NCBI RefSeq assembly: GCF_003589595.1
Contig: NW_020653711.1
Coordinates: 3,468,506-3,532,505 of the forward strand
Length of the DNA: 64,000 bases
DNA from: Hyposmocoma kahamanoa
Lineage: Eukaryota > Arthropoda > Insecta > Lepidoptera > Cosmopterigidae
Reading direction: 5' to 3'
The notes beneath the pieces are model-generated. The model was not told the DNA's origin, did not search any database, and was given only the letters and a program-made list of their open reading frames with translations. The translations under genes and the position numbers were made by a program. This document shows, piece by piece, positions 60,836-64,000 of the stretch (the stretch's first letter is position 1; each line of letters starts with the position of its first letter).

Positions 60836-60977
60836 TGCCACTACCTATTTCTACCGCCAAGTAATATAAGCATTACTGTGTTCCGATTTTAAAGGGTAGG
60901 GGTGCAGCTCTGAGTGGTGTTGCTTTCCATCAGGTGCCCGACTTGTTCGTTCTGTCACTAGGTATCATAAAAAAAGG
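60836..60977 (+). repeat. Family A, second tandem copy (internally deleted)
   Basis: CTGCCACTACCTATTTCTAC to TCACTAGGTATCATAAAAAA, directly following the previous copy in the same orientation and missing about 100 bp inside. Confidence 0.83.
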
Positions 60978-61248
60978 AAGAAGAAGGTACCAAGAATTGC
61001 TCTTTGTAAACAGACATTTGTGTACATTTATCATTTACAATATTTATTTTAAGCATGGTAATAGATCAAGACAATCTGCAAGCGCTAAACGGGTCACTAC
61101 CATGGATTTTTGTACGAGTACCTGCGAATTGTACCTTTACGTTAGTTTTGTTTCATTACAGTTTGACACCTCGTAAAAGGCAAATTTTGAATCACTTGGA
61201 ATCTTATTACAGTTTCTTTTATATCACTATTTTTCATTTAAAAAAAGA

Positions 61249-61480
61249 CCATTATAGGAAATGAAACTATTTTTCCAGGTTTAAATCGCATATATTTGCT
61301 TTTTTTTTTCAAACAAACCAACGTTTCGGGCTCTTTACATCCCGTTGTCGCGGTTGACTGAAGTGTAAAGTCATCAACCAATTACGTCTAATATTAATGC
61401 AAACCACCCTATTTTTTCACTATAGTTACAAAAGTTAGTAATTAAATACCTTATTTTTAATTTTACAAAGAACATTTAAA
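61249..61480 (+). repeat. Family F repeat, copy 6
   Basis: TAGGAAATGAAACTATTTTT, AGGTTTAAATCGCATATATT, CGTTTCGGGCTCTTTACATC and AATATTAATGCAAACCACCC, as at 41555-41760. Confidence 0.78.
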
Positions 61481-61576
61481 TTAAAATTACAGAGACCTTA
61501 TAAAAATGACAATATTTCAGCTCGTAATTGTGCTCATGACAACTAAACTTACATAGGAAACGCGTAGACGCCTTTC

Positions 61577-61803
61577 AACGGACTTCAAAAAAGGAGAAGG
61601 TTCATTGGACTGTATGTTTTTCTTATTTTTATATGTTTGTTATGTATGATAATTTTTGATGACGGCATTTGTGAACCGATTTTGATGATTCTTTTTTTGT
61701 TGGAACATCAGATGTGGTCCCATTTAAATTTGAAATAAATATTACACCTCCAAGGTTGGCAAACTAGGGTATGAATGACTTTTAAGGTCGGTTTTTTAGT
61801 ACT
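61577..61803 (+). repeat. Family J interspersed repeat, copy 3
   Basis: AACGGACTTCAAAAAAGGAG, GAACCGATTTTGATGATTCT and AAGGTCGGTTTTTTAGTACT. It is the most complete plus-strand copy. Confidence 0.82.
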
Positions 61804-62305
61804 CTGTACTGTCTTTTTTTAATTTTTTTGCACGAAAATAAAATCCGGTGAATTATTAAGTCATTGTTATTTATATTGTTTGTAATATAGTTTTGCGAGG
61901 TTGTAAGTACTATAAGTAACCCAGTATATAAGTAGTTATTAATTTGTAATACCTAGGTACTACTATTCCCGAACTTATCTGCCTTAAAAAGTATGAATAA
62001 TACGATTATCTCACAAATTGCTATGTTGACTTATAGTGTCCCAAATAAAGGTGCCTTATCCCAGCGTGAGCATAATGGAGTTTTTAAAATTGAATTAATG
62101 ACGTAAAAAGTCGTTCATTAGTCGGTCCACCATTTAAAGTTGCAAGATTGTTTTAGTATCCACTATTGTTCCAACGACACCATTTTTCAGTTTTAACAAA
62201 CACAGCAACTGGCTTAAATCTAATTGCACGCAGAAAACGTTGTTATCGATTCTAGTCGCATAATTCTGCAATTAGTCGCTAGTTATTTCCAGTTATTTCA
62301 TTTAT

Positions 62306-62410
62306 AGAAACCGTTCTGTAGAAAAACCATTTCACATAATTATGATTTATTTAATGTATAAAAAAATAAATAATAACTATGTGAAATGGTATTTCTACAG
62401 AACTGTTCCA
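62306..62410. repeat. Hairpin element (about 105 bp)
   Basis: GAAACCGTTCTGTAGAAAAA / CCATTTCACATAATTAT and the mirror TAACTATGTGAAATGG / TATTTCTACAGAACTGTTCC form long arms around an AT-rich loop; a few mismatches. No other copy seen. Confidence 0.8.
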
Positions 62411-62919
62411 TTTTTTAAATTAAATTTAATTAATCGAATATACCCTATATGTGGCCGGTAGAGTTCTCCATATCCGCTAGATTTTTTGAGTTTGCAAAAA
62501 TATTAAATATATCACACTAAACGGTTTTTTATTTACTATACTAAAATGAATAACTTTTAAACCACCAATTTCTGTACCCCAATAGTCAAATCGATTGATA
62601 ATACTCATCCCTACCTACTCATTTCGTTGACTGTCACTTCCGGGCCACCTTGTTTAAAACACGCGCCAAAATATTTTACATATTTTTTTCGTACTGCTCT
62701 CACCGAACCCTAATTCTTCGACACAGTTTTGGACTACTTTCGTCGATGTATTTTTTACATCACTTTATTGAAACAGTGAAAATTGCATAAAATATTCCCA
62801 TACAACTTGTCACAATGAACGAAAAGATTTTTCATCTACAGAAATATATTTATAAAAACAAAAATTAACTGCTAATCAACGAGTGTATGATATATGTATG
62901 TATTTGCTATTCTAAATAT

Positions 62920-63110
62920 TTCGAGTTCTTAGGTTTTGGTGACTGTTACACATAGGAAATGAAACTATTTTTCCGGATTTAAATGGCGTATATTCTTTCG
63001 GACCCTTAACAAGTCCCATGGTCACATTGCCATGCTTGGTTTGCTTAAAAAACAAATATACGCGATTTAAATCCAGAAAAATAGTTTCATTTCGTGATTT
63101 CGAAATATTA
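62920..63110. repeat. Family F inverted-repeat element, copy 7
   Basis: CGAGTTCTTAGGTTTTGGTG and GGATTTAAATGGCGTATATT on one side face AAATATACGCGATTTAAATC on the other, around a CCCATGGTCACATTGCCATG centre. Confidence 0.78.
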
Positions 63111-63161
63111 TTATATAAACCACAACTGATTTCGTAACAAACAACCAGGAACCTTATTAAA

Positions 63162-63202
63162 GATGAAGTGGAATAGACGGTTAACCGTCTATTCACTTCA
63201 TC
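63162..63202. repeat. 41-bp near-perfect palindrome centred on GTTAAC
   Basis: GATGAAGTG-G-AATAGACGGTT faces AACCGTCTATTCACTTCATC; the only flaw is one extra G in the left arm. Confidence 0.9.
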
Positions 63203-64000
63203 ATCAGAACACATATTCGATGAAATCGAAGCTAAAGTCCACGTCGCTTCACTAAAATTAAAAAATAAAAGAGTCCAGGAAGTATTGCATTTTTTTGTTT
63301 ATGGTGATACGTCAATAATTACGAAACCTCGGAGGCATGTATATGTCAAAAGTTAAATAAATGTTTGGCCGGATCGGATATATTTTATACCTTTAAACTT
63401 TGAATATTTGTGTACATAAGTTACTTTAGCAGCCAAAATTAAAACACAGTATAAGCATTTGTATTTGGTTTAGTCATTACGTTGGAAAATTTAGAATAAA
63501 GTTTGATTTTGTTTGTCTAATTAAATGAATAAAACGACTAATATTTTCAGTGTCAGTAAAGTTCCACTATCCACTAATTGAAATGCCTAGTAAGGCGCTT
63601 TAACTTCTTAAAAACCTAGCCAGTATCAAATACTTGCTAGGTTTTGAATATGTTAAAATATAAGGATTTGGACAGGTCTCGAACCAGACTAGGAACTCCT
63701 AGTAAGCCCTAGTAAAGCAAGTGCTTTACTAGGTTTTAAGGCTTCAAAATCTCTGATAAATTGTAGAATTTTGAAGCGACTGTCACCGCGATTAGACGAG
63801 TAGTTACTATAGGAGTAGTATTGGAAAAATTATTTTCAAAAAGTTTGTCTCTTACTAGGTTTTGCTCTGGAGCAGGTTGATCTGAGCAAAAATTCAATTA
63901 ATTTTATTTAAAAATACTTTACAAAAAAGATTTAAAGAACTTATTTTCTGAAAAGGAAATGTTAAAAAAGATTATTAATGGAAAATTATATTTTTATTTT

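Overview
This is an AT-rich, intron-rich animal nuclear DNA window. The protein it encodes and its dense, decayed transposon load point to an insect, very probably a moth or butterfly. That assignment rests on recalled resemblance of the repeats to common lepidopteran families (tRNA-derived SINEs, jockey/CR1-like and RTE-like LINE tails, foldback MITEs) and could not be tested by search here.

One protein-coding gene is supported: a complete minus-strand Kdm2 (JmjC / CXXC / PHD / F-box / LRR histone lysine demethylase). Its ATG is at 57075-57073 and its stop at 8905-8903. I could place 21 coding exons. Every junction is GT-AG, every phase joins, and the spliced frame is exactly 3045 nt, giving 1014 residues plus stop. 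Domain order is JmjC (exons 3-8), an Arg/Gly-rich linker and CXXC zinc finger (exons 10-11), PHD finger (12-13), a charged linker (14-16), F-box (17) and C-terminal leucine-rich repeats (18-21). The Fe(II) ligands (H215, D217, H287) and the 2-oxoglutarate contacts (T212, K232) are all present.

Layout: 1-8902 lies 3' of the gene and holds repeats, including a mariner-like fossil with about 80-bp inverted ends. 8903-57075 is the gene, with a 19-kb intron 2 and a 7.5-kb intron 4 carrying most of the repeats and three short GC-rich islands. 57076-57250 is the presumed promoter and 5' UTR. 57251-64000 is the upstream flank; it holds a tandem array of foldback elements and no gene that I can support.

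Repeat families seen: (A) an interspersed element of about 300 bp ending in a short A-rich tail, at least 17 copies or fragments; (B) a palindromic element of about 165 bp with TAA/TTA flanks; (C, D, E, M) four tRNA-related SINE families; (F, J, K) unclassified repeats; (G, H) foldback MITEs with TTA and TTAA flanks; (P) a TIR element of about 560 bp; three LINE lineages known only from their 3' ends; and three local tandem arrays. I see no novel multi-gene system. The most interesting items are repeat architecture inside a chromatin-regulator gene, a LINE fragment read in frame just past the exon 6 donor, and candidate internal CpG-rich regulatory islands.
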